Of a stretch of 33,419 nt of DNA, positions 16,688-24,199 are shown in pieces (within the stretch, counting starts at the first letter, position 1; every line of letters starts with the position of its first letter). This DNA comes from Mesorhizobium sp. LSHC420B00 (GTDB taxonomy: Bacteria; Pseudomonadota; Alphaproteobacteria; Rhizobiales; Rhizobiaceae), in assembly GCF_000503055.1 (NCBI RefSeq), contig NZ_AYVY01000016.1:64917-98335 (forward strand), given 5' to 3'. The translations under genes were made by a program, and so were the position numbers. The notes under the pieces were generated by a model that did not search any database, was not told where the DNA came from, and was given only the letters and a program-made list of their open reading frames with translations.

Positions 16688-17221
16688 TTGAGTGGCCGGG
16701 AGACAGACGAGGACCTCTGGCCCGGATCGCGCGAAGCGATCAGGCGGCGGTTCGCAGCATGATCTCCCGGAAGCTGCCCCGCGTGCTCGGACTTGCGGCA
16801 CGCATGCTGGGTGATCGTAGCGAGGCAGAGGATGTCGCACAGGAAGTGTTCCTCCGGATATGGCGCCAGTCACCGGACTGGGAGGCGGGGAACGCACGCT
16901 TCGACACATGGCTGCATCGCGTGGGCGCTCAATCTTTGCCATGACCGCCTCCGCAGGCGCCGTGAAATATATATCGCAGAGCCGCCCGACCGGGCCGACC
17001 CGGGGCCTGGCCCCGACCAGAGATTGCGCGATCGCGGCGAAAGGCAATCGATCGCAACAGCGCTGGCGATACTTCCCGATCGGCAGCGCCAGTACTATCA
17101 GGAACTTTCCAATATCGACGCCGCCGATGTCATGGGCATCAGCGTCGAAGCCTTGGAAAGCCTTCTCGCGCGCGCCCGCCGCAATCTGCGCAATCATCTT
17201 GAGGCCGAGCGTGACGATTAG
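16688..17221 (+). pseudogene. ECF sigma factor, frameshifted and missing region 4 residues
   Basis: Read across frames, the gene gives SGRETDEDL (TTG start at 16688), then ARIARSDQAAVRSMISRKLPRVLGLAARMLGDRSEAEDVAQEVFLRIWRQSPDW...FDTWLHRV (sigma region 2). A one-base insertion at about 16927 leads to ALNLCHDRLRRRREIYI, and finally SNIDAADVMGISVEALESLLARARRNLRNHL (region 4). In family members LPxRQREAIVLQYYQELSN is usual; here it reads LPDRQRQYYQELSN, so five residues at the start of region 4 are gone. A first frameshift lies at about 16718. With two shifts and an in-frame loss the factor is probably dead, although its putative promoters remain. Confidence 0.82.
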
Positions 17222-17236
17222 CCTGGAGCGGACACA

Positions 17237-17497
17237 ATGAGCCCCGAACGGTTCGAAGCCGCACGCGCCGGCCGCGCCGAACTGGCGCGACTTATCGCGC
17301 AGGACCCGCTGGACCGGACGGCCGTCGAAGCGCAGCTGTCGGCAGTCCGGACGGCTGACATTGCCTTGCGCACGCGTCTTGAAAAGGCCGTCATCGATTT
17401 CGCCCAAACGCTTACGCAGGCTGAGCGCCAGATCTTAGTCGAGGGCTTGAGAGGCCGCGGCGCCATGCTGCGGCGCCTTAATTCCGGCAACAACTAA
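17237..17497 (+). CDS. Metal-sensor-like (CnrX/Metal_resist type) protein, C-terminal domain only
   Basis: 86 residues, all helical: FEAARAGRAELARLIAQDPLDRTAVEAQLSAVRTADIALRTRLEKAVIDFAQTLTQAERQILVEGL. The pattern matches the C-terminal helices of periplasmic heavy-metal sensors (Metal_resist), which are usually the membrane-anchored anti-sigma partners of this ECF group. The normal N-terminal membrane helix is missing, so it is either truncated at the 5' end or a cytoplasmic derivative. It starts 15 bases after the sigma gene stop, so the two genes were one operon. Without an anchor it is unlikely to act as a true transmembrane sensor. Confidence 0.62.
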   Translation: MSPERFEAARAGRAELARLIAQDPLDRTAVEAQLSAVRTADIALRTRLEKAVIDFAQTLTQAERQILVEGLRGRGAMLRRLNSGNN

Positions 17498-17569
17498 TTC
17501 GCCGCGACGTCAACGACGCGTCCGTCGTTCCGCGCCAGGACAGGATGGCCGCGGGCTGGCACTAGACGC

Positions 17570-18063
17570 GCACGCGCGACAGAATCCAGCCAGGTGGGGC
17601 GGATGCAGACGGGCCGCGGGTCGCGATGATCGCGACCGGTGGATGGGACACGCATAGCGGCCAGATCAGCCGCCTCGCCAACCAGTTGCGGGCGCTTGAC
17701 ACGTTGAACGGCGCATTCGCGCGGGGCTTGGCGAGGTCTGGCGCCAGACCGCAGTACTCGTCGCCACCGAATTCGGGCGCACGGCTGCAGTAAACGGCAC
17801 AGGCGGCACAGATCACGGCACGGCCTCCGCAGCCAATGGTGCTAGGAGGCGCAGTGCTTGGTGGCCGCGTACTGGCGGATTGGCCCGGATTTAGCCAAAG
17901 CGCGCTTTAAGAGGGGAGGGACCTGGCGCCGACGCTGGATCTGGACGCGCTTATCGCGACTGTGGCCGCCGAAGGGCCTAGGCTTGAAACCGAGCTGACG
18001 ATGCGACGCTTGTTTCCCGACAGAACATTCAAAACGGCGCTCAGCGGCCTGATTGAAACCTGA
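17570..18063 (+). pseudogene. DUF1501 protein, C-terminal remnant
   Basis: Plus-strand pieces in different frames match the end of the DUF1501 family: GPRVAMIATGGWDTHSGQISRLANQLRALDTLNGAFARGL, then TAVLVATEFGRTAAVNGTGGTDHGTASAA (the family's EFGRT and GTDHG motifs), then GGAVLGGRVLADWPGF, EGRDLAPTLDLDALIATVAAE and LFPDRTFKTALSGLIET with TGA at 18061-18063. DUF1501 proteins are alkaline-phosphatase-like and usually exported. At least three frameshifts and a missing N-terminal half make it dead. In relatives a DUF1800/DUF1501 pair can accompany an ECF sigma gene; only this fragment is left here. Confidence 0.78.
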
Positions 18064-18244
18064 TCGCTGGTACGCAGCAGATTGGCCCAGTGCCGCTGGT
18101 CTTGACGCAGACCTGTTGTCCGGGCGCAGTTCGGAATGCCTGTCGAGTTCGCAGCCATTTCAGCGCTCGCCAGAGGCTCTCGCCAATTTTTCAAATGGCC
18201 GAAAGAGGCGACCGGAGGATCGCCGATTCAAAAGATCACTGCCA

Positions 18245-18276
18245 GCGACGGATCGAGATTTCTGCGGCGTTTAACG
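18245..18276 (+). promoter_or_regulatory. Putative ECF-sigma promoter, copy 2
   Basis: GCGACGGAT (18245-18253), 12 bases, then GGCGTTTAACG (18266-18276), 32 bases before the ATG of the GCG_CRPN-like gene. Both boxes and the spacing are identical to the site at 16199-16230, while the 12-base spacers (ATCGTTTTTGCC and CGAGATTTCTGC) largely differ. Confidence 0.6.
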
Positions 18277-18308
18277 GGCGTGAGTATCTTTTGAAGGAGA
18301 TTCCGACG

Positions 18309-18584
18309 ATGGTTGTGAAATGTCTGGTGACAGCGTTTATAGGTGCCGGATCGCTGTTAATGCTCAGTGGTCCATCTCCTGCCGTCCCGTTGAGCGCGAC
18401 AAACCCGCCTGTCACATCGTCTCCGATCGAAAACGTCCGTTACGGTTGCGGCTGGGGCTGGCATCCAAATCGCTGGGGGCGCTGTGTGCCCAATCGACGT
18501 GTTGTTGTCCGTCCCGTGGTGCGGGGCCCCGTGATAATCTATCGTCCGGGTTGGCACCACCGCCATTGGTATTATTGGCACTAA
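18309..18584 (+). CDS. Small secreted GCG_CRPN-like protein
   Basis: 91 residues from the ATG at 18309, which has AAGGAG eight bases upstream. A signal peptide (MVVKCLVTAFIGAGSLLMLSGPSPA) is followed by a mature part with the motif GCGWGWHPNRWGRCVPN, which matches the GCG-CRPN type (GCGxGxHxxxxGxCxPN), and then a tail rich in R, V, H, W and Y ending HWYYWH. It has the features of a small envelope or secreted peptide that could bind metal or form disulfides. The frame extends upstream to 18090, but the ribosome site and signal peptide support 18309. Its promoter copies that of the EF-hand gene. Confidence 0.82.
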   Translation: MVVKCLVTAFIGAGSLLMLSGPSPAVPLSATNPPVTSSPIENVRYGCGWGWHPNRWGRCVPNRRVVVRPVVRGPVIIYRPGWHHRHWYYWH

Positions 18585-18949
18585 CGCCGGAGTTGATCGG
18601 AGTTTGGCCTTGATGGTAAGCTCTGAGCGCCGAACCGAACACGCCCGGCATGCTCCGGATAGGATGCCGTATCCAGAGTCGATGCTCCAAGCGAAGGCAC
18701 GGCGACATGCTATCCGCCGTTGCGGAGGATTATCGGTCCGTGCCGCGCCTGACCACAGTCGCCCAGCCAACCGAGGAGCTCGGCACAACGCGACCAGGCA
18801 TCTCTTGGCCTGGTCGAAGCAAGATCGAAGTCAAGTTCGGAATGGTATTATCCATGTAGCGCCTTTGCGCAAGACGGCTGCCGAAGTGATCTTGACCGAC
18901 TTGGCGCACGGCGTCACGCGGCAAGGCGGCAAGGCGGCATGAGTGTCCG
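18585..18949. other. Gene-free interval
   Basis: Open frames on both strands have no recognised pattern. It may contain decayed downstream parts of the flavin monooxygenase fragment on the minus strand. Confidence 0.4.
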
Positions 18950-19200
18950 CAGCCGGGGCCGTAAGGCTTGCGGCAAAGTTCGGCATTGCAGCACCCGCAA
19001 AACGCGCTTCGCGCTTAGCTCCACGAAATCGCCCGGCGAACTGGGGTGCAAGCTCGATCACCTTCAGATAGTTGCCTTCAATATCCTTCTTGGGCCTCGA
19101 ATTCGGCAAGGGCCATCCGGTGACGACGAAGGTCAGGCCACCATGCGTCCGCGCCGTGGCGAATCCGCGGTTCGGGCGGATACAGGTTTCTAACCGATAG
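18950..19200 (-). pseudogene. FAD-dependent monooxygenase, internal fragment
   Basis: The minus-strand frame reads RTHGGLTFVVTGWPLPNSRPKKDIEGNYLKVIELAPQFAGRFRGAKREARFAGAAMPNF and continues one frame over as RKPYGPG. This matches the middle of PF01494-type flavin monooxygenases, just before the GWALVGDAG FAD-binding motif. That motif and both ends are missing. No start or stop belongs to it, so it is a fragment. Confidence 0.65.
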
Positions 19201-19238
19201 AGGGAGGCCGTATTCCGCTTGGACGTAGCATGTGCCAT

Positions 19239-19886
19239 TCACTCGCTCATATTCTGAAGCGCGTCATGCTTGGCGATTTCGATGCTGCGCAGGCTAATCA
19301 AACGAATGACGCCTTTCTTCTTAAGCCTGGTGAAGACCCGCGAGACCGTCTCGATGGTGAGTCCTAGGTAGTCGCCGATATCCATGCGCGACATCGGCAA
19401 CTCAATCTTACGCAGACCGCCTTGGCGCTCCGCCATGTCGACGAGGAACGCTGCGACGCGTTCAATGGCGTTCTGACGACCTAGGACCAGAAGGTGTTCC
19501 TGCGCCCTTGTCAGGCCCTTGAGCGCCAGCGGCAGCAACTGATGCGACATGTCGGCTCCGGCAGCGATGCGGAAGACGCGGATGCCGGTGGCATTGATAG
19601 CTTCGGCGAAGAAATGATGCGTTGCACCGCCTTCGAAGCCGAATGTCTCTCCAGCCAGGTGAAAGGCACTTATCTGCCGGCGCCCGTCAGCAAGCAGGCG
19701 GTAGATGCGCACGGCGCCAAACTCGACCTGGTAGAAGACCCCGGCCTTTTCGCCCTGGGCATAGATTCCCGCACCGGCGGGAAAGAAGTTGAGCGGCTGC
19801 AGCAGCGCGGGATGGAATGTCTCCGGCGGGTTCGGCTGAGGCGACCGCGACTGCGCTTCGATTCGCGAGGTTGTGTAGGCGTGCAT
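19239..19886 (-). CDS. fixK: FixK-type CRP/FNR transcription regulator
   Basis: 215 residues: a cyclic-nucleotide-binding-like beta barrel (FPAGAGIYAQGEKAGVFYQVEFGAVRIYR) and a C-terminal helix-turn-helix MSRMDIGDYLGLTIETVSRVFTRLKKKGVI. The recognition helix has E-T-V-S-R, the FNR/FixK type that reads TTGAT-N4-ATCAA. The protein contains no cysteine at all, so it cannot hold the FNR iron-sulfur cluster and must rely on an outside oxygen sensor, as FixK does on FixLJ. It lies 1.1 kb from fixJ, and three matching boxes are found in the window. In rhizobia FixK activates cbb3 oxidase genes (fixNOQP, fixGHIS) and denitrification genes. Confidence 0.9.
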   Translation of the reverse strand: MHAYTTSRIEAQSRSPQPNPPETFHPALLQPLNFFPAGAGIYAQGEKAGVFYQVEFGAVRIYRLLADGRRQISAFHLAGETFGFEGGATHHFFAEAINATGIRVFRIAAGADMSHQLLPLALKGLTRAQEHLLVLGRQNAIERVAAFLVDMAERQGGLRKIELPMSRMDIGDYLGLTIETVSRVFTRLKKKGVIRLISLRSIEIAKHDALQNMSE

Positions 19887-19947
19887 GGCTGTTTTCCCGG
19901 TTGGTCCGTGTCACAGCAATCGCGCGAATCCTTATGTCGCGAAATTC

Positions 19948-19979
19948 GGTTATGTCCCTACGGGGAATTACCTATAACC
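19948..19979 (-). promoter_or_regulatory. Possible FixJ target in the fixK promoter
   Basis: About 62-93 bases before the fixK start the minus strand reads GGTTATAGGTAATTCCCC, then GTAGGGACATAACC. The outer GGTTAT and ATAACC are inverted repeats, and the GTAATTCCC core resembles sequences bound by FixJ in fixK promoters of other rhizobia. The match is by memory of the core, not by a scored alignment. Confidence 0.35.
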
Positions 19980-20022
19980 ACCGCTTGCGCTGGCCCGAAC
20001 GTCTTTTTCGGCGATCGTTTAG

Positions 20023-20469
20023 CTATTCACTTGCTTCGCGGCCCGACACCTGCTCGATGAGGATGCGAAAGAAAACGTGCGGCGTGCTGTCCGAAACGGC
20101 GGGCGTAACTGGCTTGAGGGCACCTGGCTCCCACCAGTTGGTGTGCCTGCTCAACACCGACCATGCATGGTCGCGCTGAACCTTGCAGCCGATCTGGTCA
20201 GTCAGTTCTTCATAGCGGCCGTCGACAACCACGCTTCTCCATCCCCGCCCTTGGCCGCGTTCGTCGACCTGGAAGGACACCAGCGGATTGGCCCGCATCC
20301 AGTCGATCTTCTTACCCAACATGGAAAATGCGTAAAGGTGATTGTCCGCATGGGCATAATGCAGCGGGACGACGTAGGGCTGCCCGTCTTTCGCGCATGC
20401 CAAGCGGCCGACACGATTGGTCGTGAGCAATTTCGTACATTCCAAGGCGGAAAGCGTACGGATCAACAT
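20023..20469 (-). CDS. Pyridoxamine 5'-phosphate oxidase-like flavin-binding protein
   Basis: 148 residues with the FMN-binding split-barrel pattern: LSALECTKLLTTNRVGRLACAKDGQPYVVPLHYAH, then YAFSMLGKKIDWMRANPLVSFQVDE and WRSVVVDGRYEEL. It belongs to the Pyridox_ox_2 group of small flavin/heme-binding proteins, often of unknown substrate. AGGAG lies before both a TTG (20472) and the next-codon ATG (20469); the ATG is chosen. A perfect FixK box lies 119 bases upstream, so low-oxygen control is likely. It is followed after a short gap by fixK. Confidence 0.82.
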   Translation of the reverse strand: MLIRTLSALECTKLLTTNRVGRLACAKDGQPYVVPLHYAHADNHLYAFSMLGKKIDWMRANPLVSFQVDERGQGRGWRSVVVDGRYEELTDQIGCKVQRDHAWSVLSRHTNWWEPGALKPVTPAVSDSTPHVFFRILIEQVSGREASE

Positions 20470-20587
20470 CAACGCGATCTCCTGTTTTTCGTCACTGCAC
20501 GGGTGTCACCGTGCTTTATTGGGTTTTATATCCGGCATCGCGGATCTTGTTTGAATCTCGATTATAGTCCTGCTGCCAGGGCGATGA

Positions 20588-20601
20588 TTGATCACGATCA
20601 A
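20588..20601. promoter_or_regulatory. FixK/FNR box, perfect
   Basis: TTGATCACGATCAA matches TTGAT-N4-ATCAA exactly. It lies between the flavin-binding gene (minus) and the small hypothetical gene at 20763 (plus), and the palindrome could serve either side. Confidence 0.75.
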
Positions 20602-20714
20602 GGAGTCGGTCATGCGACATACGACCAAACGACCATGTGTGGCCGGTCTCGTCATTCACATGGAGGCCAGGCCGCGCTGTCACCGGCGATGCGGGAGTGG
20701 CCGATCTCGGAAAT

Positions 20715-20728
20715 ATGATCGAGATCAA
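20715..20728 (+). promoter_or_regulatory. FixK/FNR-like box, one mismatch
   Basis: ATGATCGAGATCAA differs from TTGAT-N4-ATCAA in the first base only. It lies 34 bases before the ATG of the hypothetical gene at 20763, so transcription would begin close to the start codon if the box acts at -41.5. Confidence 0.5.
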
Positions 20729-20762
20729 TGCGGGGGCCTGCCGCTTCTACGCATCATAGGGA

Positions 20763-20990
20763 ATGATGTGGAAGCCAATCTCAAGCGCTCCGTTCGGTCG
20801 TGAGCTCGAACTCGCCGTCTTTGACGAGGACGGCGAACATACCCTTGTCTTCCCTTGCATAAAGGAGCGGGAAGGCTGGAGGAACGCTGCCAGCCGATCG
20901 CGCGTTGACATCCACCCGACCCACTGGCGCGACTGGATTCCGGATGGCATCCCGGCAAACAGCGGGAAGTTTCTTGGGGACTCGCCCTAA
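20763..20990 (+). CDS. Small conserved-looking hypothetical protein
   Basis: 75 residues: MMWKPISSAPFGRELELAVFDEDGEHTLVFPCIKEREGW, then VDIHPTHWRDWIPDG. The WKPISSAP start and PTHWRDW end resemble a family of small alphaproteobacterial proteins of unknown function with the pattern W-x-P-I-x-x-A-P ... P-T-H-W. AGGGA precedes two adjacent ATGs (20763, 20766). Its stop overlaps the stop of fixJ on the other strand by four bases. One strong and one weaker FixK box lie upstream, so it is likely induced at low oxygen. Confidence 0.68.
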   Translation: MMWKPISSAPFGRELELAVFDEDGEHTLVFPCIKEREGWRNAASRSRVDIHPTHWRDWIPDGIPANSGKFLGDSP

Positions 20991-21601
20991 CGTTCGGATT
21001 CCACAACCAATGCCATGCGCACGAGATGCGACAGGCTGCTCGCGGCCATTTTGCTCATGACATTGGCGCGATGGATCTCGACCGTGCGCGGGCTGATGCC
21101 AAGATCGTAGGCAATCGCCTTGTTTGGCAGGCCGGACACAAGACCGTCCAGCACCTGTCGTTCTCGCTCCGACAGGGCGGCCAGACGCCCGCGGATTTCC
21201 ACGCTTTGTGGGTGTGTCGCATCCGCCTGGTTACGATTGCCCAACGCGGAGCGGATCGCATCGATCAGCACCTCGTCGTCAAACGGCTTTTCGATGAAAT
21301 CGGCGGCACCTTCCTTCATCGCCTGAACAGCGAGCGCCACGTCGGCATGACCCGTCATGACAATAACTGGAATGGCATGCCCGCGGGTCCGGAGCTGCCG
21401 CAGGAACTCGATGCCGTCAATGCCGGGCATGCGCACATCGGTCACGATGCAGCCGTCAAGACTGCTCGTGGCCGTGGCCAGAAAAGCTGTCGCCGATTCG
21501 TGCAGGCGCACAGCGAAGTCAGCCGTCGCCAACAGAAAACCAAGCGATTTGCGAACGTCGACGTCGTCATCGACTACATGCACAAGATGGCTATCGGCCA
21601 C
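20987..21601 (-). CDS. fixJ: Two-component response regulator FixJ
   Basis: With GTG at 21601 (GAGG six bases upstream) the protein has 204 residues, the FixJ length. The receiver domain carries VVDDD at 9-13, the phosphorylation aspartate in TDVRMPG at residue 55 and EKPF near 107. The output is a LuxR-type helix-turn-helix: [43 protein letters not shown]. The start lies inside the last codons of fixL (11-base overlap), so the pair is coupled. FixJ phosphorylated by FixL activates fixK and nifA in rhizobia. The target here should be the fixK promoter near 19950. Confidence 0.95.
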   Translation of the reverse strand: MADSHLVHVVDDDVDVRKSLGFLLATADFAVRLHESATAFLATATSSLDGCIVTDVRMPGIDGIEFLRQLRTRGHAIPVIVMTGHADVALAVQAMKEGAADFIEKPFDDEVLIDAIRSALGNRNQADATHPQSVEIRGRLAALSERERQVLDGLVSGLPNKAIAYDLGISPRTVEIHRANVMSKMAASSLSHLVRMALVVESER

Positions 21602-23162
21602 TGGCGACCTCTTCCTTTTCCACGATGCGCAAGGTGAACCGGAAGGCGGTTCCTCCGGACGGCATTGCCTCGGCCCAGATGTGACCGCCGTGCGACTCAA
21701 CGATCGTACGGCAAATAGAGAGGCCGACGCCCATGCCCTGCTTTTTAGTGGTGACAAATGGCTGGAAAAGCTGGGCGGAGACTTCCGGCGCAAGACCGGT
21801 GCCCGTGTCGATCACGCTTACCTCAGCCATGCCGTCATCACGGGCCACAGTTATGATTTGCAACTCACGGCGTGGTACGCCTTGCATGGCATCTATCGCA
21901 TTGCGCATCAGGTTCAGCAGGACCTGCTGAATCTGGATGCGGTCCGTCAAGACCAGTTCGGCGGCGGGATCGAGCTTATAGCTGACACGCACGTCTATTT
22001 CTCTTGAGCCGACCAGTGCCAGTGACGAGGCTTCCTCGATAATCGCCGGCAGGCGTTCGACTTGACGCTCACTCTCGCCTCTTGCGACGAAGTCCCGCAG
22101 GTGGCGAATGACGTCTCCGGCCCTTAATGCCTGTTCCGCTGCCTTTTCGACGGCTTCCCTCAGCATCGGCGCATTCTCTTCCGTGCTTTTTTCGAGAAGC
22201 CGGCGACTGCCTTTCAGGTAGTTCGTGATTGCCGTGAGGGGCTGGTTGATTTCATGGGCAAGTGTCGAAGCCATTTCGCCTAGCGCGGTAAACCGCGCCA
22301 TGTGGAGAAGCTCCTGCTGCTGCTCCTGTATCCTTGCCTCTGCTCTGTGGCGCTCCGTCAAGTCGCGGCAGAAGCCGGTAAAGAAGCGGCCGGTTCCAGG
22401 ATGCATTTCACCGACAGAAAGTTCCATCGGAAAAGTTGAGCCATCCTTGCGCATTCCAGTGACGGTGCGGCCGAGCCCGATTATCCGGCGCTCACCGGTT
22501 GATAGATACCGGTGCAGATAAGCATCATGCTCTTCGCGGTAGGGTGACGGCATCAGCAGATTGACGTTCTGACCGATGACTTCGCTCGACTGGTAACCGA
22601 ACAGCGTTTCGGCAGCCGCGCTGAAGGATTGAATACTGCCCTGTTCGTCGATGACGACCATTGCGTCGGGCACCGTCGCCAGGATCGAGCGCAAATGATC
22701 TTCACGCAAACGAAGTGCGGCGTTCGCAAAGGAGAGCTCGCTGACGTCGGTGCCTTGGACAAAGATGGCCGTGATGCGACCATCGTCGGCTTTGATGGGC
22801 TGATAGACGAAATCGAGGATGCGCTCTTCGACCGGCTCCTCATCCTTGTTGCGAAGAGCGACCTTCACGCCCTGACCGCTGTAGGGCTCGCCCGTTTCGT
22901 ACACCTGGTCCAGCAGCTCGTAGAAACCCTGGCCTGCAAGCTCGGGCAGGGCCTCGCGTACCGACCTTCCTATCACTTGCCTCTGGCCAATCAGGCGTTG
23001 ATAGGCGGCGTTGGTCAGCTCGAAGACGTGGCCCGGCTCACGCATCAACGCGATGAAACCAGGGGCCTGCTCGAACATCTGGGAGAGCCGGTCGTGTTCG
23101 GCCGTGCCCCGCCCTTCGGCGCAAACACCAGTCGACAAGTTACGTGTTTGTTTGTCGTCCAA
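21591..23162 (-). CDS. fixL: Oxygen-sensing histidine kinase FixL
   Basis: 523 residues, soluble, with two PAS domains (about 25-140 and 155-270) and a kinase core. The second PAS is the heme domain: H212 in [13 protein letters not shown] is the expected heme ligand, and R232 in GLGRTVTG is the arginine that contacts bound oxygen. The phosphorylated histidine is H303 in LAHEINQP; the ATP-binding parts are [16 protein letters not shown] and [18 protein letters not shown]. When oxygen leaves the heme, the kinase phosphorylates FixJ. The start is a TTG with AGGA six bases upstream. No membrane segment is seen, as in the Bradyrhizobium protein rather than the Sinorhizobium one. Confidence 0.95.
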   Translation of the reverse strand: MDDKQTRNLSTGVCAEGRGTAEHDRLSQMFEQAPGFIALMREPGHVFELTNAAYQRLIGQRQVIGRSVREALPELAGQGFYELLDQVYETGEPYSGQGVKVALRNKDEEPVEERILDFVYQPIKADDGRITAIFVQGTDVSELSFANAALRLREDHLRSILATVPDAMVVIDEQGSIQSFSAAAETLFGYQSSEVIGQNVNLLMPSPYREEHDAYLHRYLSTGERRIIGLGRTVTGMRKDGSTFPMELSVGEMHPGTGRFFTGFCRDLTERHRAEARIQEQQQELLHMARFTALGEMASTLAHEINQPLTAITNYLKGSRRLLEKSTEENAPMLREAVEKAAEQALRAGDVIRHLRDFVARGESERQVERLPAIIEEASSLALVGSREIDVRVSYKLDPAAELVLTDRIQIQQVLLNLMRNAIDAMQGVPRRELQIITVARDDGMAEVSVIDTGTGLAPEVSAQLFQPFVTTKKQGMGVGLSICRTIVESHGGHIWAEAMPSGGTAFRFTLRIVEKEEVASGR

Positions 23163-23404
23163 ATCAAGTCCTATGATCGGGGAACCCGCAGCGCAGTCTT
23201 GTTACCATCCATTGCTCGTTCTGCACACGGAAAACCCATGAAGCCAAACAGTTGCGGTCGAGCCTGCTGGACCTTTCGGAGCTCACCCCATCGGCCTGCC
23301 GGCTGCACCCTCATGTCGTATAGCCGCCGGTCACATAGGAATTTCAAAGTTGTCACCTTGCGGCATTCACGCCAGCCCCAATCGCCACGAGAGGGAGTCG
23401 ACTG

Positions 23405-23418
23405 TTGACCGAGATCAA
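23405..23418 (+). promoter_or_regulatory. FixK/FNR-like box before the DUF6455 gene
   Basis: TTGACCGAGATCAA has one mismatch to TTGAT-N4-ATCAA and lies 53 bases before the ATG at 23472. That gives a normal leader if the box acts at -41.5. The rest of the interval 23163-23471 shows no gene. Confidence 0.6.
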
Positions 23419-23471
23419 TGCAGCGGTCGCCGACATGGCGATGATCTGCCGGGAAACGGGAGTAAAACGAC

Positions 23472-23741
23472 ATGAGTTTTCTCGACTACCTGATTTCAGT
23501 CGACGCCAGGACCGCCTTGATGGGAAGCATGATGCAGAAGCTCGGCGTCGACAAACAATTGAAGGTCGTTCCGGACCATGTTGGCGTAACCAATCGGGCG
23601 GTGGACCGGTGTCGCTCCTGCGGGCACCAGGATGAATGCTCGACTTGGCTTGATGAACACCAGCAAGCTGATGATCCGCCAGACTATTGCCGCAACCGCG
23701 ACCTGATCGCACAGCTGCGGCACGCAGCCGTTGGCCAATGA
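23472..23741 (+). CDS. DUF6455 cysteine-motif protein
   Basis: 89 residues; ATG at 23472 with GGAG nine bases upstream. The C-terminal half carries CRSCGHQDECSTWL and PDYCRNRDLI, so four cysteines are arranged as in a small metal-binding or redox module. This matches the DUF6455 family, which is found near denitrification and low-oxygen genes in Alphaproteobacteria. The N-terminal half is a helix with MGSMMQKLGVD. It is downstream of a FixK-like box and beside fixL. The biochemical role is not known. Confidence 0.75.
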   Translation: MSFLDYLISVDARTALMGSMMQKLGVDKQLKVVPDHVGVTNRAVDRCRSCGHQDECSTWLDEHQQADDPPDYCRNRDLIAQLRHAAVGQ

Positions 23742-24199
23742 TAGAGCGTTACGCAGGCATACCGCAGTTCGCGTCACCAAGGCCGCCGCGAATGCCTGCA
23801 ACTCCACTTTCATGTAAACAGCCGACTGGCCCCACGGGCTGCCCGCTTGTTATCAAGGCCACCATGACAGGAACCTGCAGCGATGCCCCGCAACGGCGCG
23901 CCGCTAACTAACGACACTGCGAGGCGCCGGCAGTTGTTGCTCGGGTGATACGTGCGGATTTGCAGACACAGTAAGATTGGATAAAAAACATATTTACGTA
24001 TTTCTTTCAGGTCCGATCCGATCCATGCCGACGAAGGCCCCATCGTAGACGCGACTTCACTCGGCGCGTCGCAGGCCTGTTTGAGTGCGGGGATCACCTT
24101 GAGGTCCCTCGAAAACCAAGGACATGCACATGACTGCGAATGGTCGGAGCAAGAGAACGATCATCATCGATGGTACTCCGTTGCCATACGTGCTTGACG
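23742..24199. other. Interval without a recognisable gene
   Basis: About 450 bases. Frames on both strands are open in places but have no family pattern. The right part may hold the N-terminal codons of the broken nsrR in a form too damaged to read. An AT-rich patch lies at about 23970-24010. Confidence 0.4.

Noticed and set aside
16682..17407. 241-codon minus-strand open frame
   Set aside because: It is antisense to the ECF sigma remnant, whose region 2 and region 4 motifs are clear; the open frame on the other strand is a shadow.
22629..23408. 259-codon plus-strand open frame
   Set aside because: It is antisense to the PAS domains of fixL and shows no domain of its own.
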